In this document: in pieces, positions 25,604-34,104 of the stretch
Layout: each line of letters begins with the position of its first letter
Position numbering within the stretch: position 1 is the stretch's first letter
NCBI GenBank assembly: GCA_946479515.1
Contig: CAMLGF010000004.1
Span: 1-64,000 of the forward strand
Direction: 5' to 3'
Length of the DNA: 64,000 bases
Source: an uncultured Pseudomonadota bacterium
GTDB taxonomy: Bacteria > Pseudomonadota > Gammaproteobacteria > Steroidobacterales > Steroidobacteraceae
The notes under the pieces: model-generated
Told to the model about the DNA's origin: nothing
The model's input: only the letters and a program-made list of their open reading frames with translations
Databases searched by the model: none
Made by a program: the position numbers and the translations under genes

Positions 25604-26757
25604 AAGTCGCGCGCTCGCTGCTGATTTCGGCCGAGTATTTTCCGCCGCAGGTCGGCGGCATCTCGACCATGATGCGCGAGATCTGCAGCGCGCTCGGGCG
25701 CGAGCGCATCGCCTGTCTCACCGGCGTGCCCTCGGCGGGTGCGCCGGGCGCCGCCGCGGATCCGGTGCGCGTCTATCGCTCGCCGGCCGTGTTCAGCGGC
25801 GGCGATCTGCACCGGGCGCTCGCATTCCTCGGGACCTGGCCGCGAATCGCGCTGGGCTGGAAACCGGACATCGTGCAGTGCGCCACCTGCCTGGACGCCG
25901 CACAGGTGGGCTACTGGCTCAAGACCAAGTTCGGCCTGCCGCTCGCGATCTATGCGCACGGCAACGAGATACTGAGTGCCGCGAGCGACACCTGGGAAAA
26001 GCCGCGCCTGGCATTGCGCGTCGCGGATCGAGTGCTCGCGAACAGTCGCTATACGGCGCAGCTCGTCGCGGGCCTCGGCGTCGCACCGGAGCGCATCGAG
26101 GTCGTGAACCCCGGCTGCGACGTGAGCGGCTTCACGCCGGGCGAACCGTCACCGGCGCTGTACGCGACCTGGCCGCAGCTGCGCGGCGCCGCGCCGCTGT
26201 TGCTCACCACCGGAAACCTGGTGCAGCGCAAGGGGCAGGATGTGACCCTGCGTGCGTTGCCCGAACTGATCGCACGCTACCCGTCATTGCACTACGCGAT
26301 CGTCGGCGACGGCCGTGACCGCGCGGAGCTCGAGACGCTTGCCGATTCCCTGGGCGTTCGGGCGCATGTCAGCTTCCTCGGTCGCGCGCCGCAGGAGCGC
26401 CTGCTCGACCTGTACCGTGCCTGCGACCTGTTCCTCATGCCGAGCCGCATGCGCGCGGACCGCAACGACGTGGAAGGCTTCGGCATCGTGTTCCTGGAAG
26501 CCAACGCCTGCGGCAAGCCGGTGATCGGTGGCCGCACCGGCGGCATCCCCGACGCGATCATCGACGGCGAGACCGGCCTCCTGGTCGATCCCCTCGATTC
26601 CGCCGCCATCGGCGCCGCCGTGCGCCAGCTGGTCGACGACCCGGTGCGCGCGCGGGCGATGGGTGAGACGGGCCGGCGGCGCGCGCTGGAGCATTTCAAC
26701 TGGAAGACCGTGGCAGCAAGGATCGATGCCATTACCACATCCTTGGTGCGCACATGA
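25600..26757 (+). CDS. glycosyltransferase family 4
   Basis: A 385-residue GT-B enzyme starting at GTG 25600, which overlaps the previous TGA. The acceptor domain opens with SAEYFPPQVGGISTMM. The donor domain has NPGCDVSGFTPG, TTGNLVQRKGQDVTLRAL, IVGDGRDR, LMPSRMRADRNDVEGFGIVFLEA (E-x7-E region near residue 295) and GRTGGIPDAI. It has the look of a mannosyl- or hexosyltransferase of the PimB-like group; the donor is not determined. Confidence 0.9.
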   Translation: MKVARSLLISAEYFPPQVGGISTMMREICSALGRERIACLTGVPSAGAPGAAADPVRVYRSPAVFSGGDLHRALAFLGTWPRIALGWKPDIVQCATCLDAAQVGYWLKTKFGLPLAIYAHGNEILSAASDTWEKPRLALRVADRVLANSRYTAQLVAGLGVAPERIEVVNPGCDVSGFTPGEPSPALYATWPQLRGAAPLLLTTGNLVQRKGQDVTLRALPELIARYPSLHYAIVGDGRDRAELETLADSLGVRAHVSFLGRAPQERLLDLYRACDLFLMPSRMRADRNDVEGFGIVFLEANACGKPVIGGRTGGIPDAIIDGETGLLVDPLDSAAIGAAVRQLVDDPVRARAMGETGRRRALEHFNWKTVAARIDAITTSLVRT

Positions 26758-27737
26758 GCCAGCAACCGAAAGTCAGCGTCGTCACGCCGTTCTACAACCC
26801 GGCGCCATACTTCCAGCAGTGCGTCGAGAGCGTGCTGGCACAGAACTACCAGAATTTCGACCTCGTGTTGGTCGACAACCAGAGTAAGGATGGATCGGGC
26901 GAACTCGCCGAGGAATTCGCGCGCCGGGATCCGCGCGTGCGCGTGGTTCACAACGCGAAATTCCTGAATCAGCAGGCGAACCACAACGAGGCAATGCGGC
27001 AGATGGCGCCGGACGCCCGGTACGTGAAGCTGCTGCAGGCGGACGACTGGCTGTTCCCGAATTGCCTCGCGGAGATGGTGGCGTGTGCCGAGGAGAACCC
27101 GCGCATCGGCATGGTCAGCGCCCTCACGCTGCGTGAGACGCGCGTCGCGCTCAGCGGCCTGTCGTATCCGAGCCGGTACGTGCCGGGGCGCGAGGTCTGC
27201 CGGCGCTATCTGCTCGAGGAATTGAATCCGTTCGGCAGTCCCACGGCCTCGCTGATGCGCGCCGACATCGTGCGTTCGCTCGATCCCTTCTACGACGAAC
27301 AGTCGCTCATCGACGACCTCGAAGCCGCCTTCAAGGTGCTCAAGGTCAGCGATTTCGGCTTCGTGCACCAGGTGCTGACCTTCACGCGGCGCGACAACGT
27401 CTCGGCCATGTCGATTCTCAAGCCATTCGGCCTGCCGGTGCTGTCGCATCCGATCATGCTGGCGAAATTCGGCGCGCACTTCCTGACGCCGGACGAGATC
27501 GCGCGCCGCAAGCGAGAGGTCGACTGGTACGAGTACCGTACGCTCGCACAGGGCTGGCTGCGCCGCTATCCGCGCGCTTTCTGGGAGCTGCACCAGCGCT
27601 GCCTCGCGCAGATCGGCGAGAAGATCAGCACGCCGCGCGTCGCCTGGCACGTGTTCGCGACCCTGATGTCCTATCTATTCAACCCGAAGATGTCGTTCGA
27701 CGCGCTGGCGGCGCGCCTGCAGTCGCGCGGGCAGTAG
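26754..27737 (+). CDS. glycosyltransferase family 2
   Basis: A 327-residue GT-A enzyme. VSVVTPFYNPAPYFQQC at the N-terminus, LVDNQSKDGSGE near residue 38 and LLQADDWLFP near 91 (DxD-type metal site) identify the family. The C-terminal part (KREVDWYEYRTLAQGWLRRY) is amphipathic and may contact the membrane or acceptor. Coupled by ATGA to the preceding GT4 gene. Confidence 0.9.
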   Translation: MSQQPKVSVVTPFYNPAPYFQQCVESVLAQNYQNFDLVLVDNQSKDGSGELAEEFARRDPRVRVVHNAKFLNQQANHNEAMRQMAPDARYVKLLQADDWLFPNCLAEMVACAEENPRIGMVSALTLRETRVALSGLSYPSRYVPGREVCRRYLLEELNPFGSPTASLMRADIVRSLDPFYDEQSLIDDLEAAFKVLKVSDFGFVHQVLTFTRRDNVSAMSILKPFGLPVLSHPIMLAKFGAHFLTPDEIARRKREVDWYEYRTLAQGWLRRYPRAFWELHQRCLAQIGEKISTPRVAWHVFATLMSYLFNPKMSFDALAARLQSRGQ

Positions 27738-27861
27738 ATGGGCACGGGATCTGACGGGCATCACGGTTCCGCCAGATGGCACGGTGTCGCGGATGAAGCG
27801 GCGCGGGACGATGCGTACGATGCGGCCTTCGAGCGGCCGGTTTGCAGGGAACGATAAGCAA

Positions 27862-29445
27862 GTGCAGGAAGCAGCAGCCAGTCAAGAGGACCCGGGCAGG
27901 CAGGCGCCCCAGCCGCAGGGCCGCGGCCTGATGCGCAATGCGCTCGCGAACTGGGGTGCATTCCTGTACGTGGCGGGCGTCAGCTTCTTCCTGTCGCCGT
28001 TCATCGTTTCGCACCTGGGTGCCACGGCGTATGGCGTGTGGTCGCTGCTGGTCGCGCTGGTCGGCTACCTCGGCCTGCTGGATTTCGGGGTCCGTGGAGC
28101 GGTCACGCGTTACGTGGCGCACCACCACGCGGTGAGCGACGCGCCGGCCGCGTCGGCCATCGCCAGCGCGGCGCTGGTGTTGTTCGGGGCCTTCGGGGTG
28201 CTGGCGATCGTCATCGCCGGCATCACGGCCTGGTTCGCGCCCCACCTGTTCCACATTCCGGCCGAACTCGAATCGCGCGCCAGCCTCGTGATCCTGGTCG
28301 GTGGCTGCACCGTCGCGACGACACTGGTGGCGTCCGTGTACGGCGGCATCATCACCGGCCTGCAACGTTTCGACGTGAGCAGCGGCGTGGAGATCGCGAT
28401 CACCACGGCGCGCACCATCGGCGTGATCGTCGTGCTGCAGACCGACCACGGCCTGCTCGGAATCGCGCTGGTGCACCTGGGCGCCGCGATGCTGTACGGC
28501 ATGCTCATGTGGCGGGCCACGCGCCGCTACTACCCGCAGCTGCGCATCGGCTTCGATCGGCCGCTGCGCCCGCAGGTGCGCACCATCCTGTCCTACAGCG
28601 CGTTCCTGTCGCTGATCCACATCTTCAACATGATCATCTACTACACCGACACGCTGGTGATCGCGATGGTGCTGCCGATCAGCGCGGTCGCCTTCTTCGT
28701 CATCGCCAGCAACCTCTGCGAACACGCAGCGAAAGTGTCGGGCGCGCTGTCGAAGACGATGGCGCCGCGGGTGAGCGCGCTGAGTTCGGTCGGGCGCAGC
28801 GTCGCGGACGACGTGCTGGCCACCGCGCGGCTCGCCACGCTGGCGATGGCGCCCATCGCCGTCACGTTCCTGGTGCGCGGCGAATCGTTCATCGACCTGT
28901 GGATGGGGCCGGAATACGGTCCGACCTCGGGCGCGGTGCTGCGCGTACTGTCGATCATGGTGTGGCTCGGCGGCGCGCGCGCGGTCGCGGTCTCGGCGCT
29001 CATCGGCAGCGGCAGGCATCGCTCCATCATCCCGGCGGTGGCCGTGGAGGCGCTGTGCAATCTTGGCCTGTCCATCCTGTTCGCGCACCACGTCGGGGTG
29101 GTCGGCGTCGCCCTGGGCTCGGTCATCCCCAGCGTGTTCATCGGCGGGCTCGCCATACCCATCTACCTGAAACGCGCCACGGCCGTGCGGGTGCGGGCGT
29201 TCTACGAACATGCCTGGCTGCGGCCGTCGATCGCCGTGATCCCGTTCGCCGCCGGCACGTTGCTGTTCGAACTCTGGTTGCCGGCGCACAGCCTGGCGGT
29301 CTTCTTCGCGCAGGTGCTGCTGATCTTGCCGCTGGTGCCGCTCCTGGCCCTCAAGGTCTGCGCCACCGCGGACGAGCGGCGTGCCCTGTCCGGTCTCGTC
29401 GCGAAACTGCTGGCGCGCCTGCGGGTGGGAGCGAGGCCGGCATGA
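27862..29445 (+). CDS. oligosaccharide flippase (Wzx/MOP-superfamily)
   Basis: About 527 residues with 12-14 membrane segments and the lipid-linked oligosaccharide flippase pattern. NALANWGAFLYVAG is the first helix, SPFIVSHLGATAYGVWSL follows near residue 45, and LLDFGVRGAVTRYVA near 70 is a family signature. It would move undecaprenyl-linked repeat units across the inner membrane. The start is uncertain: GTG 27862 has AGGGA 11 nt upstream, ATG 27931 opens directly on the first helix, and other in-frame starts exist back to 27784. This is a Wzx-type step beside the ABC exporter genes. Confidence 0.87.
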   Translation: MQEAAASQEDPGRQAPQPQGRGLMRNALANWGAFLYVAGVSFFLSPFIVSHLGATAYGVWSLLVALVGYLGLLDFGVRGAVTRYVAHHHAVSDAPAASAIASAALVLFGAFGVLAIVIAGITAWFAPHLFHIPAELESRASLVILVGGCTVATTLVASVYGGIITGLQRFDVSSGVEIAITTARTIGVIVVLQTDHGLLGIALVHLGAAMLYGMLMWRATRRYYPQLRIGFDRPLRPQVRTILSYSAFLSLIHIFNMIIYYTDTLVIAMVLPISAVAFFVIASNLCEHAAKVSGALSKTMAPRVSALSSVGRSVADDVLATARLATLAMAPIAVTFLVRGESFIDLWMGPEYGPTSGAVLRVLSIMVWLGGARAVAVSALIGSGRHRSIIPAVAVEALCNLGLSILFAHHVGVVGVALGSVIPSVFIGGLAIPIYLKRATAVRVRAFYEHAWLRPSIAVIPFAAGTLLFELWLPAHSLAVFFAQVLLILPLVPLLALKVCATADERRALSGLVAKLLARLRVGARPA

Positions 29446-30494
29446 GCGTGCTGCGCGAAGCCATCGGCTCCTGGATCCACGGACGGGCCGAGGCAGGTCG
29501 CGCGCTCACCATGCTTCTGCTGTTCCGCCCCGCGGCGTACCTGTTGCCCATGGCCGCCATCCGCGTGCTCGCGCGTCTCGTGTCGGTGCCGCTGGTGCTC
29601 GGATTCGCGCAGAACCGCTGGATTGCACGGGAGTTCGCCAATGCATACGGCCGCTCGCTGTGGGGTGGTCTGGGGCTGGCGGTGAGTTCCTACGCGAGCA
29701 AGTTCGAGGAATTTGCCCTGCAGCAGAAGTACATCGCCGGCATCCATCGCTGGGGCGATCCGCCCATCGTCATCGAGGCGAACGAGGAGGCGCGCCGCAT
29801 CATGGCGCAGGACGGGCCGCTGGTGCTGGCGCAATCGCACTTCGTGCGCAACCGGGCCGCCGCCTCGGTGCTGGTGCCGGCGATCTTCGGCCAGCGCCGC
29901 GTGGTCGCGGTGACGCTGCGGCCGCCGACGCAGAAGTTTCAGCCGCACGCCTGGCGCATGCGCCTGCAGCTTGCGCAGATCCTGGCCAGCTCCCGTGCGG
30001 TTCGTCCGGACGACTTCTCGTTCATCTACGTCGGCAGCGCCGCCTACCATGCGTCGCTCATCGAGCTGCGCAAGCCGCGGACGCTGCTGACCATCAATGT
30101 CGACGCGCACTGGCGCCGCGGCAAGCCGGCGAGCATCACGCGCCCCTATGCCGGCGCGCTCGAGCGCACCTTCGCGACCGGCGCAGCGCGTCTCGCGCGC
30201 GAGAGCGGCGCGCCCTTGCTGTTGGCGCTGCCGGTGCACGCGGCGGACGGCCACGGCATCCGCATGCGGGTGTTCGGCCCGTATCGCTCGGACCTCACGG
30301 ACCCGCTCGCGCACGACGCGCACGTGACCCACCAGATGCTCGACGAGATCGAGCGCGAGATCGGACGGCGCCCCACCGAGTACGTGCTCCACATCGGTGG
30401 TGAACGGCGGTGGGATCCGGCGACCGAGACCTGGAGCAGGATCGCGCCGCCGGCGGCACAGGCTGCTTCCGGAACGGAATCGGTGCAATCATGA
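29442..30494 (+). CDS. LpxL/HtrB-like (LABLAT) acyltransferase homologue with altered catalytic motif
   Basis: A 350-residue protein whose middle reads like the lysophospholipid/lipid A acyltransferase family. GPLVLAQSHFVRNRAA near residue 125 aligns with the GHFGNWE block. VVAVTLRPPTQKF follows, then INVDAHWRRGKPASITRPYAG, GAARLARESGAPLLLALPVH and RMRVFGPYR in the order seen in LpxL proteins. The catalytic HX4D/E motif appears as His-Phe-Val-Arg-Asn-Arg, so the acid is missing. It may be inactive, use another residue, or act as a tether. It starts inside the wzx stop codon (ATGA) and couples to the next GT2 gene. Confidence 0.65.
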   Translation: MSVLREAIGSWIHGRAEAGRALTMLLLFRPAAYLLPMAAIRVLARLVSVPLVLGFAQNRWIAREFANAYGRSLWGGLGLAVSSYASKFEEFALQQKYIAGIHRWGDPPIVIEANEEARRIMAQDGPLVLAQSHFVRNRAAASVLVPAIFGQRRVVAVTLRPPTQKFQPHAWRMRLQLAQILASSRAVRPDDFSFIYVGSAAYHASLIELRKPRTLLTINVDAHWRRGKPASITRPYAGALERTFATGAARLARESGAPLLLALPVHAADGHGIRMRVFGPYRSDLTDPLAHDAHVTHQMLDEIEREIGRRPTEYVLHIGGERRWDPATETWSRIAPPAAQAASGTESVQS

Positions 30495-31411
30495 ATGCGG
30501 GCGCCTCAGTCACGGCCAGCAACTCACCGGGCGGCAACGTGCCGGTCATCAGCATCGGGTTGCCCGTGCACAACGGCGCGCGTTTCCTGGCCACCAGCAT
30601 CGATAGCGTGCTCGCCCAGACCTTCACGGATTTCGAGCTCATCATTTCGGACAATGCGTCCACCGACGAGACCGAGGCCATTTGCCGGGCCTATGCGGCA
30701 CGCGACCCTCGCATCCGCTACTTCCGGCAGCCCGACAACGTCGGTGCTGCCCGCAACTGGAACATCGTCGTCGAACTGGCGCGCGGCGAATTCTTCAAAT
30801 GGGCTTCCGCCAACGACTACTGCGTGCCGCAGACGCTGGAGCAATGCCTGGAGGTGATGCGCGCGGAGCCGGAAGTCGTGCTGTGTTACGGCAAGACGCA
30901 GCTCATCGACGACGCGGGCAATCTGCTGCGCGTGTATCCGCACGATCTCGAAGTGCTCGATGCCCGGCCGAGCACGCGCTTCCGCCGGCTGTGTCTCGAG
31001 CTGCGGCTCAACAACGCGCAGAGCGGTCTGCACCGCCTCGCGGCACTGCGGCGCACCGGCGTCGAACGCAGCTACCCGACGGGCGACACGGTGCTGGCCG
31101 CGGAGCTCGCGCTGTACGGTCGGTTCCGCCGGCTGCCGGAGGTGCATCTCTACCGCCGGCTCGGAAGGCGCTCGGCATCGCGATACCTGACACCGCGCGA
31201 GCTGCGCGAATTTCTCGGCGCGCGGGTGCAGGATGCCGAGCGCGTGGTCTGGCTCACGCATTGCGACTACTTCCGCTCGGTGCTGCGCGCGCCAATCAGC
31301 CTGCTCGAAAAGTTGCTGACGCTGGCCTTCGTACTGCGCAGCATCTGGTGGCATCGGGCGCCACTGTGGCGCGAGTTGATGACCCGCCCGGGCACCGACC
31401 CGCAGTCCTAG
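30491..31411 (+). CDS. glycosyltransferase family 2
   Basis: A 306-residue GT-A enzyme. The ATG at 30491 overlaps the previous stop. ISIGLPVHNGARFLATSI near residue 19, IISDNASTDETE near 50 and WASANDYC near 108 (DxD position read as AND) mark the catalytic domain. The DxD variant A-N-D is unusual but occurs among GT2 enzymes. It lies between the LABLAT-like gene and the second pyruvyltransferase-like gene. Confidence 0.88.
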   Translation: MNAGASVTASNSPGGNVPVISIGLPVHNGARFLATSIDSVLAQTFTDFELIISDNASTDETEAICRAYAARDPRIRYFRQPDNVGAARNWNIVVELARGEFFKWASANDYCVPQTLEQCLEVMRAEPEVVLCYGKTQLIDDAGNLLRVYPHDLEVLDARPSTRFRRLCLELRLNNAQSGLHRLAALRRTGVERSYPTGDTVLAAELALYGRFRRLPEVHLYRRLGRRSASRYLTPRELREFLGARVQDAERVVWLTHCDYFRSVLRAPISLLEKLLTLAFVLRSIWWHRAPLWRELMTRPGTDPQS

Positions 31412-31415
31412 TTCC

Positions 31416-32657
31416 GTGCATCGGGCGCGCCGCATCGCATTGTTAGGCCTGTTCGGGGTCCGCAATCTCGGCAACGAGGCGACTCTCGCGGCGGCCATCG
31501 CCGGTCTGCGTGAGCGTGACCCGGCCGCGGAGCTGGTGCTGGTGTCGAGCCCATTGCCGGCCGGCGCGGGCGTACCGGCGATGCGGGGGCAGGTCGAGCT
31601 GGACCTGCTGCCCCTGTATCACCGCGTATGGCCGGGTGTTCCGTCCCGCTGGCAACCGGCGTGGGGCGCGTTCGCGCAGCGCATCACCGAGCCCGTGCGC
31701 CGTGCCAGGACGCGGGCGGTGGCGCGTGAATTCGATCTGCTGCTCGTCCCGGGTACCGGAATCGCTGACGACTTCGGACAGGGTCCGTACGATGCGCCTC
31801 ATCATCTGATGCGCTGGTCCGAAGTGGTTCGGGAGCAGGGCGGCGCCGTGGCGTACGCCAGCATCGGCGCCGGACCTGCGAGTCATCCGCTCAGCCGGCG
31901 CTGGTTCGCGGATGCGCTGCGGGCCGCGCACTACCGCTCGTTCCGCGAGCCGGGGTCGAAGGCGTTCGCGGCCGAGATCGGCGTGGACATCGCGCACGAC
32001 ATGGTGATGCCGGACCTGGCATTCGCGCTGCCCTATCCCGATGGCCCGGCGCCGCCGGTGAACTGGCCGCCGCGGACGGTGGCTCTCGGGGTGATGGCCT
32101 ACAAGGGCTGGAACGTGGCGGGTCGGGCCGCCGAGGACATCCATGCGACCTACCTGCGCAAGATCGTACGGCTCGCCGGCGAGCTGCTGGATTGCGGCCT
32201 GCGTGTGCGACTGCTGATCGGCAACCGGGGCAGCGATGTCCGCACCGTGCGGAATCTGTTCGAGGCGTTGGCCACGCATCCAGGCAGCCTGCGTGGGGAC
32301 TTGCTCGCCGCCGACATCCGCACCCACGACGACGTGCTGCGCGAAATCGGTGCGTCCGACCTCGTGGTGGCCAGTCGATTCCACAATATCCTCAAGGCAT
32401 TCCTGTTAGGGCGTGCCGCGATCTCGATCGGTTATGCGAGAAAGAACGACGAGTTGATGAACGCGATGGATTTCGGGGGATATTGTCACGCCATCGAACG
32501 ATTCGACCCGGCGGGGGTGGTGGCACAGGTCCGGGAGCTGGCCTCGCGCCCGCGCCCGCCGACCGAGGGGGTCGTGCGGCGTGTGACCGAATACCGGTCT
32601 CTGCTCGCCGCGCAGTTCGACCGGCTGCTCGAACTGGCCGTTCGACGCGAAGGTTGA
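31416..32657 (+). CDS. polysaccharide pyruvyl transferase family protein (second copy)
   Basis: A 413-residue protein starting at GTG 31416, 4 bp after the GT2 stop. LLGLFGVRNLGNEATLAAAI at the N-terminus is the (G)N.GDE-type opening, and VVASRFHNILKAFLLGRAAIS near residue 310 is the C-terminal family motif, with RFHN in place of RLHG. It is only distantly similar to the first copy at 24251, so the two probably modify different sugars or have different roles. It contains two rare TTA codons (31443 and 32404). It closes the second operon; a terminator follows. Confidence 0.82.
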   Translation: MHRARRIALLGLFGVRNLGNEATLAAAIAGLRERDPAAELVLVSSPLPAGAGVPAMRGQVELDLLPLYHRVWPGVPSRWQPAWGAFAQRITEPVRRARTRAVAREFDLLLVPGTGIADDFGQGPYDAPHHLMRWSEVVREQGGAVAYASIGAGPASHPLSRRWFADALRAAHYRSFREPGSKAFAAEIGVDIAHDMVMPDLAFALPYPDGPAPPVNWPPRTVALGVMAYKGWNVAGRAAEDIHATYLRKIVRLAGELLDCGLRVRLLIGNRGSDVRTVRNLFEALATHPGSLRGDLLAADIRTHDDVLREIGASDLVVASRFHNILKAFLLGRAAISIGYARKNDELMNAMDFGGYCHAIERFDPAGVVAQVRELASRPRPPTEGVVRRVTEYRSLLAAQFDRLLELAVRREG

Positions 32658-32745
32658 ACAAAGTCACGAATTCGGCAAACACGTCTCAGGGTGCCCCCGG
32701 GGCGCCATAACGGGTGCTGTAAATTCCTCCGGCACTCGATAGCTA

Positions 32746-32770
32746 ACCCCTGCTGCGACGGGGGTTTTTT
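32746..32770 (+). terminator. intrinsic terminator or attenuator just upstream of the CDP-sugar operon
   Basis: ACCCC (32746-32750) pairs with GGGGT (32761-32765) around a 10-nt loop and is followed by a run of six T (32765-32770). The Shine-Dalgarno AGGAG of the next gene begins only 3 nt later, so a transcript entering that operon from upstream must read through this element. A second hairpin (GGGTGC 32712-32717 with GCACTC 32732-32737) carries CCTCC in its loop. Confidence 0.75.
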
Positions 32771-32782
32771 CCAGGAGATTTC

Positions 32783-34081
32783 ATGATCATCGTTGACACC
32801 GCACTGGCGCGGCGGGCCGAGGCCAATGACCCGATTCGCGTTGCCCTGGTGGGCGGCGGCTACATGGCGAGGTGCATCGCCTTGCAGATCGTCAGCGCCG
32901 TGCGCGGCATGAGATTGGTGGCCATCGCCAACCGTACCGTCGCCAAGGCCGAAACCGCCTACCGCGATGCCGGGGTCGCCGACCCTGCGCGTATCAGCAC
33001 GGTGTCCCAGCTCGAGCAGGCCATCGAACGAGGCCAGCCGGCGGTGACCGACGATGCGTTGCTCGTCTGCCAGGCCGGCAACGTCGATGCCGTCATCGAG
33101 GCGACCGGACACGTCGAGTTCGGCACGCGCGTGAGCTTCGAGGCCTTGCGCCACGGCAAACACGTGATTCTCATGAGTGCGGAGATCGACGCCTCGGTTG
33201 GTCCCATCCTCAAGGCCTATGCCGACAGTGCCGGCGTGACCTACAGCTACACGGACGGCGACGAGCCCGGCGTGGGCATGAACCTGTATCGCTTCCTCGA
33301 CAGCATGGGCTACGAGCCCGTGCTCATGGGCCAGATGAAGGGCATGCTCGATCGCTATCGCAACCCCGACACGCAGCGGGACTTCGCCAGCAAGCACGGC
33401 CAGAACCCGTATGTCATGGCCTCGTTTGCCGACGGCTCGAAGCTCGCGCTCGAAGCGGCCATCATGGGCAACGCCACGGGATTCGTGCCGCAGGTTCGCG
33501 GCATGCGCGGTTATCCGCTCGCGCATGTCAATGACATGCTCAAGGCCTTCCATCCGGACGATTTCGCGCGCGAGGGCCTGGTGGAATTCTCGCTCGGCGC
33601 CGCCCCGCACACCGGTGCCTTCGTGATCTGCCGCAATGACCATCCCGAAAAACGCAGACTCATGGCGTATCTCAAGATGGGCGACGGGCCGCTGTACATG
33701 TTCTACACGCCGTACCACCTGCCGCCGTGGCAGATCCCGCACTCCGTGGCGCGCGCGGTGCTGTTCAATGATGCGACCATCACGCCGCGCGGCGCGCCGG
33801 TGTGCGACACCATCGCATACGCCAAACGCGATCTGAAGGCCGGCGAGCGCCTCGACGGCATGGGCGGCTTCACCTGCTACGGTCTGGTCGAGCGCTACGA
33901 GGTCTGCGAGCGCGAAAACTATCTGCCCATGGCGATATCGCTGGACTGCCGCCTCAAGCAGGACGTCGCCAAGGACCAGCCGATCCACTATGCGCAGGTC
34001 GAACTGCCGAAGGATCGGTTGTGCGACAAGTTACGGGTCGAGCAGCGACAGCGCTTCGGCGTCGCTTCGCGCGCGGCCTGA
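32783..34081 (+). CDS. NAD(P)-dependent oxidoreductase with C-terminal SAF domain (homoserine-dehydrogenase-like)
   Basis: A 432-residue cytoplasmic enzyme. RVALVGGGYMARCIALQI near residue 20 is the dinucleotide-binding Rossmann loop, and AVIEATGHVEFG near 105 closes the fold. Residues about 340-425 (DTIAYAKRDLKAGERLDGMG, then PIHYAQV) look like an SAF domain, a module shared with sialic-acid synthases and antifreeze-like proteins. The substrate is unknown. AGGAG lies 5 nt before the ATG. It heads the operon containing rfbF and rfbG, so an oxidation or reduction step on a CDP-sugar branch is plausible (inference). Confidence 0.8.
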   Translation: MIIVDTALARRAEANDPIRVALVGGGYMARCIALQIVSAVRGMRLVAIANRTVAKAETAYRDAGVADPARISTVSQLEQAIERGQPAVTDDALLVCQAGNVDAVIEATGHVEFGTRVSFEALRHGKHVILMSAEIDASVGPILKAYADSAGVTYSYTDGDEPGVGMNLYRFLDSMGYEPVLMGQMKGMLDRYRNPDTQRDFASKHGQNPYVMASFADGSKLALEAAIMGNATGFVPQVRGMRGYPLAHVNDMLKAFHPDDFAREGLVEFSLGAAPHTGAFVICRNDHPEKRRLMAYLKMGDGPLYMFYTPYHLPPWQIPHSVARAVLFNDATITPRGAPVCDTIAYAKRDLKAGERLDGMGGFTCYGLVERYEVCERENYLPMAISLDCRLKQDVAKDQPIHYAQVELPKDRLCDKLRVEQRQRFGVASRAA

Positions 34082-34104
34082 CACCTTTCGATCCGGGAGC
34101 ATTG

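Noticed and set aside
27679..29289. Minus-strand open frame of about 536 codons opposite the flippase gene
   Set aside because: The product is compositionally biased (His, Arg, Asp) with no fold signature, and the plus-strand flippase reading is convincing.
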